Positions 18,795 through 28,322 of a stretch of 42,760 nt of DNA are shown here, in pieces. The stretch lies in NCBI GenBank assembly GCA_030640585.1, contig DAOWIZ010000039.1, positions 1-42,760 on the forward strand, written 5' to 3'. Position numbers and translations under genes: made by a program. Position 1 is the stretch's first letter. Every line of letters begins with the position of its first letter. A model generated the notes under the pieces. That model was given only the letters and a program-made list of their open reading frames with translations. It searched no databases and was not told the DNA's origin. Origin of the DNA: Thermoplasmata archaeon (GTDB lineage Archaea; Thermoplasmatota; E2; DHVEG-1).

Positions 18795-18886
18795 ATACAG
18801 GTCGTCCTAATCATTCCAGCCTTTCGAGCATTATTGCTAATGATCAAGTGTCCTTACAGTAGGAGCATTGAACCATTAGCAAGTAT

Positions 18887-18903
18887 TCCCGGCGGGAGCA
18901 CTA
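18887..18903 (+). repeat. Right 17-bp direct repeat (tRNA-Glu 3' fragment), putative att site
   Basis: TCCCGGCGGGAGCACTA identical to 4582-4598. Confidence 0.75.
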
Positions 18904-19072
18904 TTCATCTTCCAATTTATTTGTGCAATTCAAAAGGGAAGGGGATGCTGGTTAGCTAAGAGGGAATGGGATACACTCCTAAAAAACATACCAGCACAAA
19001 TCCTTCCAAACCTAAATATAAAAATTCATTTATATATTTTGTTGATAGAACAGAGTATATTCTAAAATAATG

Positions 19073-19663
19073 TTATCGACTTAGGATATCTCCCATGCAT
19101 ATCTTTATTAGTTCTTTTTTTGGCACAGTTGCATCAATTTTAAGGAAACGCTTTCCTTTGGCTAATTTTAAATAGTTTTTATGTACTTTTTCAAGGAACG
19201 CCTGTTTTTCAAATGGTATAAGATTATCACGGTGTTGAATACGAGCAAGTGCACTTTCTGGTTTTATTACAAAAACAAAGGTTCTATCAGGAATTAGTAT
19301 CCGATCTTTGGACAGTTCTTTCAACCATTTAATTGGATTATTCACTAATTCCTCTAATTGTACACCCTGATATGCATATGTCGATTCAGCATAACGATCA
19401 CAGAGCACAATTTTATCATCATCAAGCCATTTCTGTATCTGCTGACAGTGTTGTATACGATCAGCAATAAACGTAAATGATGTTACAAACGGATCGGTAT
19501 GTAATTCTATACATTTCTGTACTTGTTTACCTATCCGTGTATTTGTTGGCTCTTGTGTTAAAATTACATCATATCCCTGATTCCTGATCTCTTTGAAAAC
19601 AATTTTTGAAATAGTTGATTTACCGCTTCCATCGATTCCTTCAAAGGTTACAAAATGTTTCAT
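19073..19663 (-). CDS. tmk: Thymidylate kinase
   Basis: MKHFVTFEGIDGSGKSTISK, LTQEPTNTRIG, LCDRYAESTYAYQG; ATGA overlap with priL. Confidence 0.93.
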   Translation of the reverse strand: MKHFVTFEGIDGSGKSTISKIVFKEIRNQGYDVILTQEPTNTRIGKQVQKCIELHTDPFVTSFTFIADRIQHCQQIQKWLDDDKIVLCDRYAESTYAYQGVQLEELVNNPIKWLKELSKDRILIPDRTFVFVIKPESALARIQHRDNLIPFEKQAFLEKVHKNYLKLAKGKRFLKIDATVPKKELIKICMGDILSR

Positions 19664-20694
19664 TTCTTTTTTTTCTCCTGTCCCCATTTAGCAGTATAAT
19701 AACTAAGTGGATGTCTTGTTCGTTTACAAAGACCATCTATTTTTTCAACAGGGCATATACCATAAGTTCTCATTTTGTCACACCCAGGTGGCTTGTAAGA
19801 GGTCGCCGATATATCACCAGTTATGTGTTCCACTTGATATCTGGTTCTTTCTTCTTCATAATCAGGTGCAGTACTAAATAATTTTAATATGTCATTTGTA
19901 CTGAGTTTAATGGAATTCAAGAACGCTACAAGAGCAAATCGACCAGCATGTGGTACGTTTTCACCGGCTTGTATCGCAGCAAGTATATCTTTAATACATG
20001 GTGGCAGTTTTTCTACATCCAGTCTTCCAACGGGTACCGCCTCTATTTTTTTACGATGCATCATAACAGTATTCTGTATCCGTTGAATATCAGTTGAAAA
20101 TGTTTTGTATATAGCATTATTACATTGTCGGCTGTCAAGTTCATTATTAATACGTGCCCGTAGTGCTTCCTGTATTAATCGTGCTAGGTCTTTATGGGAT
20201 ATGTTAATGTATCCTTGGCTCATTTCACGGTTAATCATCTTCCACTCTTTGTAACGAGTTGGAGCATATTTTAGGTAATCTGTAAAATGGATTTTTATCT
20301 TGTTTGCATCCTCATCGTATTCTATTTTGATATCGAACTCTTTTGAAACTTGTGTAAGAAAAGACATCTGTTCATTTATCAGGTTTTTATATGCATGTAC
20401 TGCTTCACCAAGTGCATATCTACGTTTGAAATATACATCACCGATGCATACAGCAATCATTCTTGCTATTGGGTAAGATAATAGTTCCATGATACAATCA
20501 GTTTCACCAGATAGGCTACGATTTCCTGCATCCCTATTTTTAAATGACTTATCTATCCTTTCTAGCCCTATCATACGAGCCCGTTCATATAATGGGTCAT
20601 CTAAAATCTCTGAGACTGATAAATTATTGTCCTTAACATAGTCTTTAGAAGCATTAAGAAATGGATATTTAGCAAGTGTTGAAATTTCTGCCAT
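19660..20694 (-). CDS. priL: DNA primase large subunit
   Basis: MAEISTLAKYPFLNASKDYV...; C-terminal PPGCDKMRTYGICPVEKIDGLCKRTRHPLSYY Fe-S region. Confidence 0.92.
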   Translation of the reverse strand: MAEISTLAKYPFLNASKDYVKDNNLSVSEILDDPLYERARMIGLERIDKSFKNRDAGNRSLSGETDCIMELLSYPIARMIAVCIGDVYFKRRYALGEAVHAYKNLINEQMSFLTQVSKEFDIKIEYDEDANKIKIHFTDYLKYAPTRYKEWKMINREMSQGYINISHKDLARLIQEALRARINNELDSRQCNNAIYKTFSTDIQRIQNTVMMHRKKIEAVPVGRLDVEKLPPCIKDILAAIQAGENVPHAGRFALVAFLNSIKLSTNDILKLFSTAPDYEEERTRYQVEHITGDISATSYKPPGCDKMRTYGICPVEKIDGLCKRTRHPLSYYTAKWGQEKKKK

Positions 20695-20863
20695 CTTTTT
20701 GCCTTCGTTATACTTAACCACATTTTATTAAAGTAGTTTTTCCCAGGTGATTTTACATTTTGACATTCTGCCACGATATATATAAATACTAACCATTGAC
20801 AAAGAATATCACGTTAATATTTATCCAGATAATAATTTGGAAAAAAATGAGGAGATAAAGAAT

Positions 20864-20971
20864 ATGGAAAATATAGATCTTAACGACGATGATGAAGATC
20901 TTAACTTTGGATTATGGAAGGCTGAATTAAACAAAGAATTACGGTCTTTCTGGAAGTTAATGATTGAATAA
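20864..20971 (+). CDS. Small acidic protein (35 aa)
   Basis: GAGGAGAT ribosome-binding site then MENIDLNDDDEDLNFGLWKAELNKELRSFWKLMIE*; absent from the supplied ORF track. Confidence 0.45.
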   Translation: MENIDLNDDDEDLNFGLWKAELNKELRSFWKLMIE

Positions 20972-21093
20972 AAAAACCTCATAAGTAAAACAAAAAATAC
21001 GGCTTTTTTAAATTAAAATAAAATGAGTAAATAACCTCTAAATTTTAAGTAGTAGAACTTATATTACGGCTAGAACAGACTATTATTAATTTT

Positions 21094-21167
21094 GGGCTTG
21101 TAGCTTAGTCTGGTGGAGCGTCTGGCTCATAACCAGATGGTCGCAGGTTCAAATCCTGCCAGGCCCA
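21094..21167 (+). tRNA. tRNA-Met(CAT), elongator-like
   Basis: GGGCTTG...TCTGG CTCATAA CCAGA...GCAGGTTCAAATCCTGC CAGGCCC A. Confidence 0.93.
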
Positions 21168-21168
21168 T
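21154..21168 (+). repeat. Left 15-bp direct repeat (tRNA-Met 3' end), putative att site
   Basis: TCCTGCCAGGCCCAT identical to 28323-28337. Confidence 0.7.
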
Positions 21169-21467
21169 ACTTCATATTAGGAAAAGTTTTGCCAAGGGTA
21201 TTTTTATTTTCGGGGTGCTTGTTTTTATAGGATCTTCAATGTTAGGTATTTGCTATTGCCTGCTGCATGTCATTTTCAATGACAGATAAGTCCGACCTGT
21301 GAGCGTTTTTTCTTCTATTGAAATTATTCGTGTTTTGTTGTGTTTACTATTTCGTATGGTAATTTCTCGGCGTTGCCGGTCAATATCTGAGAGTTTGAGG
21401 TTGCGTAGTTATATTTTTAAAGAATTACTTATTACTATCCTGCAATTGCAGAGAAGGAGAGACACAA

Positions 21468-22184
21468 ATGGAAAACAAAGAAATAAAATTGATAGTAAAA
21501 ATATTATTGATAATTGGGGTAGTTTTTGTTGGCTTAAGTCTGTTAGTACCTTGGTTAGGTACAGGTTTCTACCTTTGGGGATCCTCGATATTTGGTCAAA
21601 CAAGTGTTTTTTATATCGATTTTATCGGTTTATTGGGCGGATATGGAATATTGTTGATGTTGTCCTCAATTATTACATTTGCGTTGGTTATGATTGCTCT
21701 TGGGGTTGGAATTCGTTCAATTATAAACGTCGATCGGTACAAACCCAATACTGCTCTAACTGCAGGAATATTATCTGTAGTTTCAATGATAGTTCTTGCC
21801 GTTATACTCAATATAGGGTATTCAATATTAGATGGGGGATTTAATTTCACAGGATTAAACTTTGGTTTAGGTTTTTATATGATGATAATTCCAACAATAC
21901 TGTTTTTTGCCGGCTATGGAATTCAGATAACTCTTCTATCAAAACCAACGACACCTATAACTCAACAACCGATGTATCAGCAAAATGTGTATCAACCTCA
22001 GCCTGCTCAACCGATGCAACCAAGTGCTCCACCAATGCCTGCAACTGTAAAACAACCACAACCACCGCCAGTGCAGCAGACTGCGCCTCCACCAGCTCAA
22101 ACCAGCGATAAATTCTGTGCAGAGTGCGGTGCCGAGTTACAGCCGAACGTAAAGTTTTGCCCTGAATGTGGAGCCAAACTATGA
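21468..22184 (+). CDS. Membrane protein with Pro/Gln-rich linker and C-terminal zinc ribbon
   Basis: Several hydrophobic helices; QPMYQQNVYQPQPAQPMQP linker; KFCAECGAELQPNVKFCPECGAKL. Confidence 0.85.
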   Translation: MENKEIKLIVKILLIIGVVFVGLSLLVPWLGTGFYLWGSSIFGQTSVFYIDFIGLLGGYGILLMLSSIITFALVMIALGVGIRSIINVDRYKPNTALTAGILSVVSMIVLAVILNIGYSILDGGFNFTGLNFGLGFYMMIIPTILFFAGYGIQITLLSKPTTPITQQPMYQQNVYQPQPAQPMQPSAPPMPATVKQPQPPPVQQTAPPPAQTSDKFCAECGAELQPNVKFCPECGAKL

Positions 22185-24661
22185 GTAAATATTGTCCTAG
22201 TTGTGGAGCAGAACTTGCCGCAGGAGTTAAATTCTGTGTAAGTTGTGGTACAAAACTTGAAGCTAAAAAACCAGTAGGGAAACTAAAACCATCTCAAGAA
22301 TTTTGTACAAATTGTGGAACTAAACTCCCTGAAGGAACAAAATTTTGTGTTGAATGTGGTACGAAATTTGGATCTAAAAAACCAATAGAAAAACCTACGA
22401 AGCCAATAAAAGAAACGATTGAAAAACCCAAACCACCAAAACCTAAAATTGCAGCTATGCCACCTCCGCCACCTCCAACTATATCTAAATCTAAACCCAT
22501 GCCAGCATCATATACGCCACCCCTTATACCCAAATCGAAACTTAAAGTCATAGGAGCTGTTGCAGTTGTAGCAATATTGATTGTGGCCGTATTTTATGTT
22601 GGGTTTATGATGGGGGGAAAAGATGGCGGAGGTGTAAACAAAGTAAGCATCACAACTGGCGATAACATACCAGTTACTTCGCAATCAGTTGATTATAGCG
22701 GTGGAACAATTAGCGTTACAGATAGTTCAAATCCACTTTATGGATTGAAAATTGAGGTACCGGAAGTAGCAACATCTGATAACATTGGTTTTAGTATCAG
22801 CTACGCCGATGTTATCAATATTAGTGGTTTGCCCGAAGGTTCTTCTGTAGCTAGCAAGATAATTAACATCGAAACTGATGGATCAGAGATTTGGGACAAG
22901 TATAAAGTTTTTGACAAAGCAATCGAGGTAACCCTTCCATACAACCCAGCTTTGATCTCCTCCGATGAACTAGTTCGGTTTTATGCCTATGATGAAGAAA
23001 GCAATACTTTGAGTTCTGCAGGGTTTTTATCTCATGACTCGACAGACCACACCATATCGTTCTATACAAGGACTTTCTCCAGTTTCATTGGTATCAAAAT
23101 CTCCATGACGGCCTATGAACTATTAGGAATAGATTATGCTGTTGACACAGGATTTCGACCTGCAACCGATGGTTGGTATATTACAAACTATGGTTCCTAT
23201 CTTGAATCTGGTGGTATATGTATGGGAATGGTAAGCTTTGCCAAATATTACTATTCAAACAAGAAAGCCAGTGATGGTGTTGGATTATATGAGAAATACC
23301 GTGAAGGCGACCTTAATGAATGGCGTGATGATGACACTGCGATTCAACTTGCCACACGCGCACATACGGCAGAATGCGATATTTGGGATCAAACCTGGAG
23401 ACATGAAATTGCAACACAGGTTCCCACATCAACTGATGTCGCTATTAGTTGGCTACATGGGATGATTGTAACAGGTGCCCCTCAACTCATTGGAATCTAT
23501 CAGCAAGTTGCCAACGGAGATTGGGTAGGCGGACATGCTATAATGACATATAGATACGCTAATGGCCGTTTCGATATCTATGACCCCAATCATCCAGGAA
23601 CAGCACCAGGAACCGATACTAGGCAGATACTTTTTACCTATGAGGATGGTTTCACTCGTGTTTACAGCTCAGGTACTACAGCTGCAGCCAGTAATTTCCA
23701 GTACAATGTTTTCTTGCATTTTGGTTACAAAGCCTTTCATCCATTAAACGCTTTTAACCAGTTTTATACTTATGCAGAAAATGGATTTGAAGATAACACA
23801 GTATTTCCAACCGTAACGCTTACCGACTTGAACTCTGGCGGTTCGACTCCAACAGACACAGACGGTGACGATATTAGAGATACAACTGAAAATACAGCTA
23901 CTATCTCAGGAACCATTACAGGTGGCCAGGAAGAGGTTACCTCCATACTGTTTTTCGTTAGTAACCAAAAATTCATAGTTCCTGTAGCAGGCGGTTCGTT
24001 TTCTCATGAAGTTCCGCTTTATGCAGGAGAAAATGATTTGATAATACTCGCCACTGACGAAAATACATTTAGTAGTTGGGCTGGATATTTAAGAGACTCA
24101 ATAGAAAGCACTGCATCTGAAGCTTCTCTTACATTTACGCTAACTTGGGGACAGGATAATAGTGATGTTGATCTTCATGTGTTAGAGCCGGCAATTGATG
24201 GGACAGATGGACGTCATATTTATTATTCAAATAAGGGCTATGAAGGAAGTGGAAATCCATATCTGGATATTGACAATACTTGGGGATATGGTCCTGAACA
24301 TTACTATGCCACAGAAGAAATGACGTTGCCTAACTATCAAGGTTCAGGCGATTATCTTTATGGAACATACAAGTACAGGGTGCATTACTATGCTGACCAT
24401 GATAGTGACTATGAATCTACACAGCCCATTACTTGGCATGCAACCCTTAGATATTTGGCCTTTAAAGATGATCTGGCTGGTACTGAGTATTGGGAAGAAG
24501 ACGCCTGGAGCGGAAGTTTATCTACTGCAAGTTCTTCTGGCACAAGTAACTTTGAAAATTCTGGAGCATCCTGGTCCTCAACTTATACTGTAGTATATCC
24601 AGAACCTGATCCAGACGACTATGGTGTACTTCCACCGCCACAAAATGAACTCCCAGATTAA
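22181..24661 (+). CDS. Zinc-ribbon, single-TM, predicted papain-like extracellular protein with Ig-like and DUF2135-like C-terminal regions
   Basis: Two CxxCG pairs; TM LKVIGAVAVVAILIVAVFYVGFMMGG; candidate catalytic GGICMGM / GGHAIMTYRY / IYDPNHPG; DVDLHVLEP...YLDIDNTWGYGPE; ATGA overlap with preceding gene. Confidence 0.8.
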   Translation: MSKYCPSCGAELAAGVKFCVSCGTKLEAKKPVGKLKPSQEFCTNCGTKLPEGTKFCVECGTKFGSKKPIEKPTKPIKETIEKPKPPKPKIAAMPPPPPPTISKSKPMPASYTPPLIPKSKLKVIGAVAVVAILIVAVFYVGFMMGGKDGGGVNKVSITTGDNIPVTSQSVDYSGGTISVTDSSNPLYGLKIEVPEVATSDNIGFSISYADVINISGLPEGSSVASKIINIETDGSEIWDKYKVFDKAIEVTLPYNPALISSDELVRFYAYDEESNTLSSAGFLSHDSTDHTISFYTRTFSSFIGIKISMTAYELLGIDYAVDTGFRPATDGWYITNYGSYLESGGICMGMVSFAKYYYSNKKASDGVGLYEKYREGDLNEWRDDDTAIQLATRAHTAECDIWDQTWRHEIATQVPTSTDVAISWLHGMIVTGAPQLIGIYQQVANGDWVGGHAIMTYRYANGRFDIYDPNHPGTAPGTDTRQILFTYEDGFTRVYSSGTTAAASNFQYNVFLHFGYKAFHPLNAFNQFYTYAENGFEDNTVFPTVTLTDLNSGGSTPTDTDGDDIRDTTENTATISGTITGGQEEVTSILFFVSNQKFIVPVAGGSFSHEVPLYAGENDLIILATDENTFSSWAGYLRDSIESTASEASLTFTLTWGQDNSDVDLHVLEPAIDGTDGRHIYYSNKGYEGSGNPYLDIDNTWGYGPEHYYATEEMTLPNYQGSGDYLYGTYKYRVHYYADHDSDYESTQPITWHATLRYLAFKDDLAGTEYWEEDAWSGSLSTASSSGTSNFENSGASWSSTYTVVYPEPDPDDYGVLPPPQNELPD

Positions 24662-24685
24662 AACATAATATCGAATGGGATTACC

Positions 24686-24707
24686 GAAGAAAATTTTATA
24701 TTTCTTC
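24686..24707 (+). terminator. Hairpin plus T-rich tract downstream of 22181-24661
   Basis: GAAGAAA-ATTTTATA-TTTCTTC followed by ATATTTTTTCTTTTT. Confidence 0.45.
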
Positions 24708-24832
24708 ATATTTTTTCTTTTTGACAACATCAAAAGATATTCTGTGCTGTATCACAAAAACCTATTTGTTAAGTATCTCTTTTAAAAAAGGAGAAAAGAG
24801 GTGTTTTGTTGGAAATAGATGTTACTATTGCT

Positions 24833-25291
24833 TTATATGGAGATACCCATGCCTAAAGTAATTGCACCACCGACAATCATCCCAAGTCTCACGTATTTAT
24901 CGATGTCCTTGTTTATGATTCCGCCCCCTGTCAGAAATAGACCTATAAAGACAAATCCTAGGTTGTTTAGGATAAAAGATGCTCTTGCAAGTAATAGATT
25001 TATTCCAGCAAATGTTGCGATAATAGTTCCTATCCAGGCAAGCAAGATTCCAAGTAATGTTCCCATAATGATAAGATTTTTTGAGAACAGTGGCCCAAGC
25101 GTTTCATACATTGGTCGAGATGGGCTTGGCATTGATTGAGGCTGCATTTGTTGAGATTGAATGGGGGGCTGTACTGGCTGGGACTGCACTGGTTGAGGTG
25201 TTTCTATGGCTTTTACCGCTCCGCAACTAGGACAAAATCTTGCTTCTTTTGGAATTTTAGTACCACATTTCAAACATTTATCATCTGTCAT
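24833..25291 (-). CDS. Zinc-ribbon membrane protein
   Basis: MTDDKCLKCGTKIPKEARFCPSCGAVKA, Pro/Gln-rich linker, C-terminal hydrophobic helices. Confidence 0.8.
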   Translation of the reverse strand: MTDDKCLKCGTKIPKEARFCPSCGAVKAIETPQPVQSQPVQPPIQSQQMQPQSMPSPSRPMYETLGPLFSKNLIIMGTLLGILLAWIGTIIATFAGINLLLARASFILNNLGFVFIGLFLTGGGIINKDIDKYVRLGMIVGGAITLGMGISI

Positions 25292-25363
25292 TTTTTCCTC
25301 ACCTAAAAGTCTCAATCAAATCAGCCATATATATTCTTTTCTTTTTTTTATGTTTCTTCTAAT

Positions 25364-25807
25364 TTAAACGCCACAAATAGTCTTTAGAACGGTACCATCG
25401 ACCGCTACAACAAATGTCATTTCATCCTCATCAACATCTTCTGCGAAAACATTATAAAAAACACTGTTTAATTTCACTGCTCTTTTTACATTGCTGTATT
25501 CTTTATACTCTGAACTATTCAATTCTAAGTAATCCTTCACAATATTCATTGCATCTTCTTCATTTGTTATATCAATACCTGTAGGTTCATATAAGACGGG
25601 TGAAGGATAATGAGCATCATCACACCAACAGGTATCAACCATACAATCAAATAACCCACAAATATCATCTTTAAATTCAATGCAATGTTCGGGTATCTCA
25701 GCTGAAGCAATTCCTTTATACAAATTATCATCATTCTGATCGTGATTAGAGGTACAACCACAAATAAAAACAACTATTAAGATCAGTATAAATACTATTT
25801 TTTTCAT
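25364..25807 (-). CDS. Putative lipoprotein with Cys-rich segment
   Basis: MKKIVFILILIVVFICGCTSN lipobox; CIEFKDDICGLFDCMVDTCWCDD. Confidence 0.65.
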   Translation of the reverse strand: MKKIVFILILIVVFICGCTSNHDQNDDNLYKGIASAEIPEHCIEFKDDICGLFDCMVDTCWCDDAHYPSPVLYEPTGIDITNEEDAMNIVKDYLELNSSEYKEYSNVKRAVKLNSVFYNVFAEDVDEDEMTFVVAVDGTVLKTICGV

Positions 25808-26093
25808 CCAATCACACCATTAATAAGAGTCAACATTTTGGTATAAGCATTTTTTGGATTTGTCGACTGTTACATGCATTGTGATGTTTCATATGCTGAA
25901 AGTTAGTAGTATAGACGAATGTCCATATAGACAATCTATTATTAATGTTGAAAGAAGCATGGACATATAAAAATCAAGAAAGGTTATTCACTAACGTGAC
26001 AAAATCAAGTTATATTCCAATTTTTTAATGATGAAAGTTTTTATAACAAAGATATTTATTCTTTTTATTGAGGTTATGATGGAGAATGAATAA

Positions 26094-26984
26094 GTGTCAA
26101 AACTAGTGTTACAATTAATAATAGTTATCATTGTGGTTTTATCTGTCATACTATCTGGTTGTAACGAGTTTAGTAATAACGAGGATGATGATAATAATAG
26201 TAATAATAATTATGATGGAAATATAAATCAACCTGAAGATTGCCCAACTCCTAAAGAAGTTGACATGCTTGAACAAGATTTTTTATCTATGAGAGATGAT
26301 CTGATAACTTACTTAAATGACACCGAATTAGAACAATCGCCATATTCAACTACTCTCCAACAAGGAAATTTAACAGATGAAGGACGAGAGATGAGACTTG
26401 AATATGAAGAATTTAGAGAAGAATATATTGCTACAGCAAATAATGCTTGTTTAAAAACAGATGGAACATATTTAGAAGGTGGCCATGCTATTTGGTTTAA
26501 AGGTAATGATTTAATTGAAGGTGAAATTCATCCTGAATATCTTTTAGGTTTACCAATTTGGTCTAAAAACCGCTATATTTACGAAGAACCTAATTTTTGG
26601 TCAGGGGAAACAACCGAGTACGCAGAATATAAATATCACGCAGAAGTAGATGGATATAGAGTTGTTGCATTAATTTATGCATCTGATGTAGGGACAGTAG
26701 AAAATCAATGGCAGGAATTGGCCGGAAACGAAGGCTTTGAAACGACAACATATGAAAGTGGAGAACCAGTTGGTTCAACAGTTTACTACACCAATTATTA
26801 TGAGAATGAGTATGGACAGAAATACAAAGGAATTTATTTCCAAATTTTTGGGTTTAAAGTATATGCTGGATATTATTCACGTACAGCTCACCTTGGCACT
26901 GAACCCGATTATTTCAATGAAATAGTGTTTACTGAAGATGATGCAAAGGAGCTCTATGAATACTTAGTTTACACTTCTAGGTAG
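26094..26984 (+). CDS. Putative lipoprotein of unknown function
   Basis: GTG start; VIILSGCNEF-like lipobox followed by Asn/Asp-rich linker. Confidence 0.65.
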   Translation: MSKLVLQLIIVIIVVLSVILSGCNEFSNNEDDDNNSNNNYDGNINQPEDCPTPKEVDMLEQDFLSMRDDLITYLNDTELEQSPYSTTLQQGNLTDEGREMRLEYEEFREEYIATANNACLKTDGTYLEGGHAIWFKGNDLIEGEIHPEYLLGLPIWSKNRYIYEEPNFWSGETTEYAEYKYHAEVDGYRVVALIYASDVGTVENQWQELAGNEGFETTTYESGEPVGSTVYYTNYYENEYGQKYKGIYFQIFGFKVYAGYYSRTAHLGTEPDYFNEIVFTEDDAKELYEYLVYTSR

Positions 26985-27077
26985 CTTAATTTATGTTATT
27001 TCATATTGTAATTTTTGGAAGCAAAATCTATAAACACATTTATAACATTCATTTTTTAATTTAAGAAGGGGAAAATA

Positions 27078-28130
27078 GTGAGAGAGGAACCGAAAATTAT
27101 TTTATTTTTTATGCTTATAGCCATTTTTTTATCATTATTCTTCACTCAATCTGTTGGCGCAGATGGAGGAGTGTTAATCCCTGATTTTGAGGGAGTTGTA
27201 TATCTTCCTGAACAGAAAGCTGCTATTTTTTGGGACGGTACAAATGAGACAATGATAATTTCCACGAAGATTAGTTCAGATAATTTTTCTGACATGGCTT
27301 GGATCATTCCTATTCCTTCCAACTCAACGCCTGAAGTTAATAAAGGGGATATCGAAATATTTTATGAGATTGCTCTTGATTTTGGAGAGTGGAAAAGTAT
27401 GGATTATTATTTCCCTATAGAATTTTGTTTAATTTCATTTTTTATTTTTGCAATAGGTGCATTAGGGTTGATATTGCTGTTATTAAAAAGAAAAATTAAA
27501 TTATTCATCCCACTACTGTTGTTTTCGATAATATTAATTATTTTTTCACTCATGATTGGCTTTTATGTTATTATGGATTATATGGTAATAGGTGCTGGTG
27601 ATGGATTATATGATGTTGAAGTAATTGAGATAAAAAAGGTCGACATCTATGATGTTGCTGTTTTAAAGGCAACTAATGCTACTAATCTTGTTGATTGGCT
27701 TAATAATAATGATTTTGTTGTGCCATTGTCAGCCATACCTGTTCTTCAGGATTATTGTAATCAAAGTGATTTTTACTTTGTTGTGAATAAAATTAACTTA
27801 ACTAATATGTATACAACTCCTGAAGAGATACAAAACGCTACTGATGATCTTCAGGATGGAGTTGCAACACCCTTGCAAATCACATTTCAGCCAGAGCAGC
27901 CATTTTATCCTATGAAAATGTCAAGTATAAATAGTGGGAATACATCGATAAATGTTTACTTTATCTCTAATTATACTGTGATGGATGAATCAGATTATTT
28001 GATGCCTCAAGAAACACGTTATGCTTTTCATGGATCAATTATTCCATCTTATAATGTTGGAAATGTCATTACTTGGCTTAGATATGAAGGAAGTACAAAA
28101 GATTTAATGGGAGATTCATATTTCTTTTGA
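27078..28130 (+). CDS. DUF2330-like membrane protein
   Basis: GADGGVLIPDFEGVVYLPEQKAAIFWDGTNETMIIST...MAWIIPIPSNSTPEV; two central TM helices. Confidence 0.6.
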   Translation: MREEPKIILFFMLIAIFLSLFFTQSVGADGGVLIPDFEGVVYLPEQKAAIFWDGTNETMIISTKISSDNFSDMAWIIPIPSNSTPEVNKGDIEIFYEIALDFGEWKSMDYYFPIEFCLISFFIFAIGALGLILLLLKRKIKLFIPLLLFSIILIIFSLMIGFYVIMDYMVIGAGDGLYDVEVIEIKKVDIYDVAVLKATNATNLVDWLNNNDFVVPLSAIPVLQDYCNQSDFYFVVNKINLTNMYTTPEEIQNATDDLQDGVATPLQITFQPEQPFYPMKMSSINSGNTSINVYFISNYTVMDESDYLMPQETRYAFHGSIIPSYNVGNVITWLRYEGSTKDLMGDSYFF

Positions 28131-28322
28131 TGGAATAAAGCCATTTTTGTTATTGGCTGTTCTAAGTAGTTATAACATAGCAAAAAACGAGGGAAGAACA
28201 GGATTATAATTCCCGTTAATAAAACCATTTTGTCTTCACCAGTCTAACAAATCTCTCCGTTTTCCAATACTTACCAAAATAAGGTGCATCTTGAAGTTTC
28301 TTCCCCTTAGAAACTGATTGTT

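Larger units (their letters stand above)
4582..18903 (+). mobile_element. Putative tRNA-Glu-targeted genomic island (no integrase seen)
   Basis: Intact tRNA-Glu at one end, exact 17-bp copy of its 3' end at the other; accessory content between core genes. Confidence 0.6.

Noticed and set aside
21094-21167. Calling this tRNA(CAT) tRNA-Ile2
   Set aside because: Cannot be excluded from sequence alone, but the acceptor and stem look like elongator Met; left as Met
21299-21844. 181-aa plus ORF
   Set aside because: Overlaps the convincing 21468-22184 membrane/zinc-ribbon CDS in another frame; Arg/Cys/Tyr-rich low-quality translation
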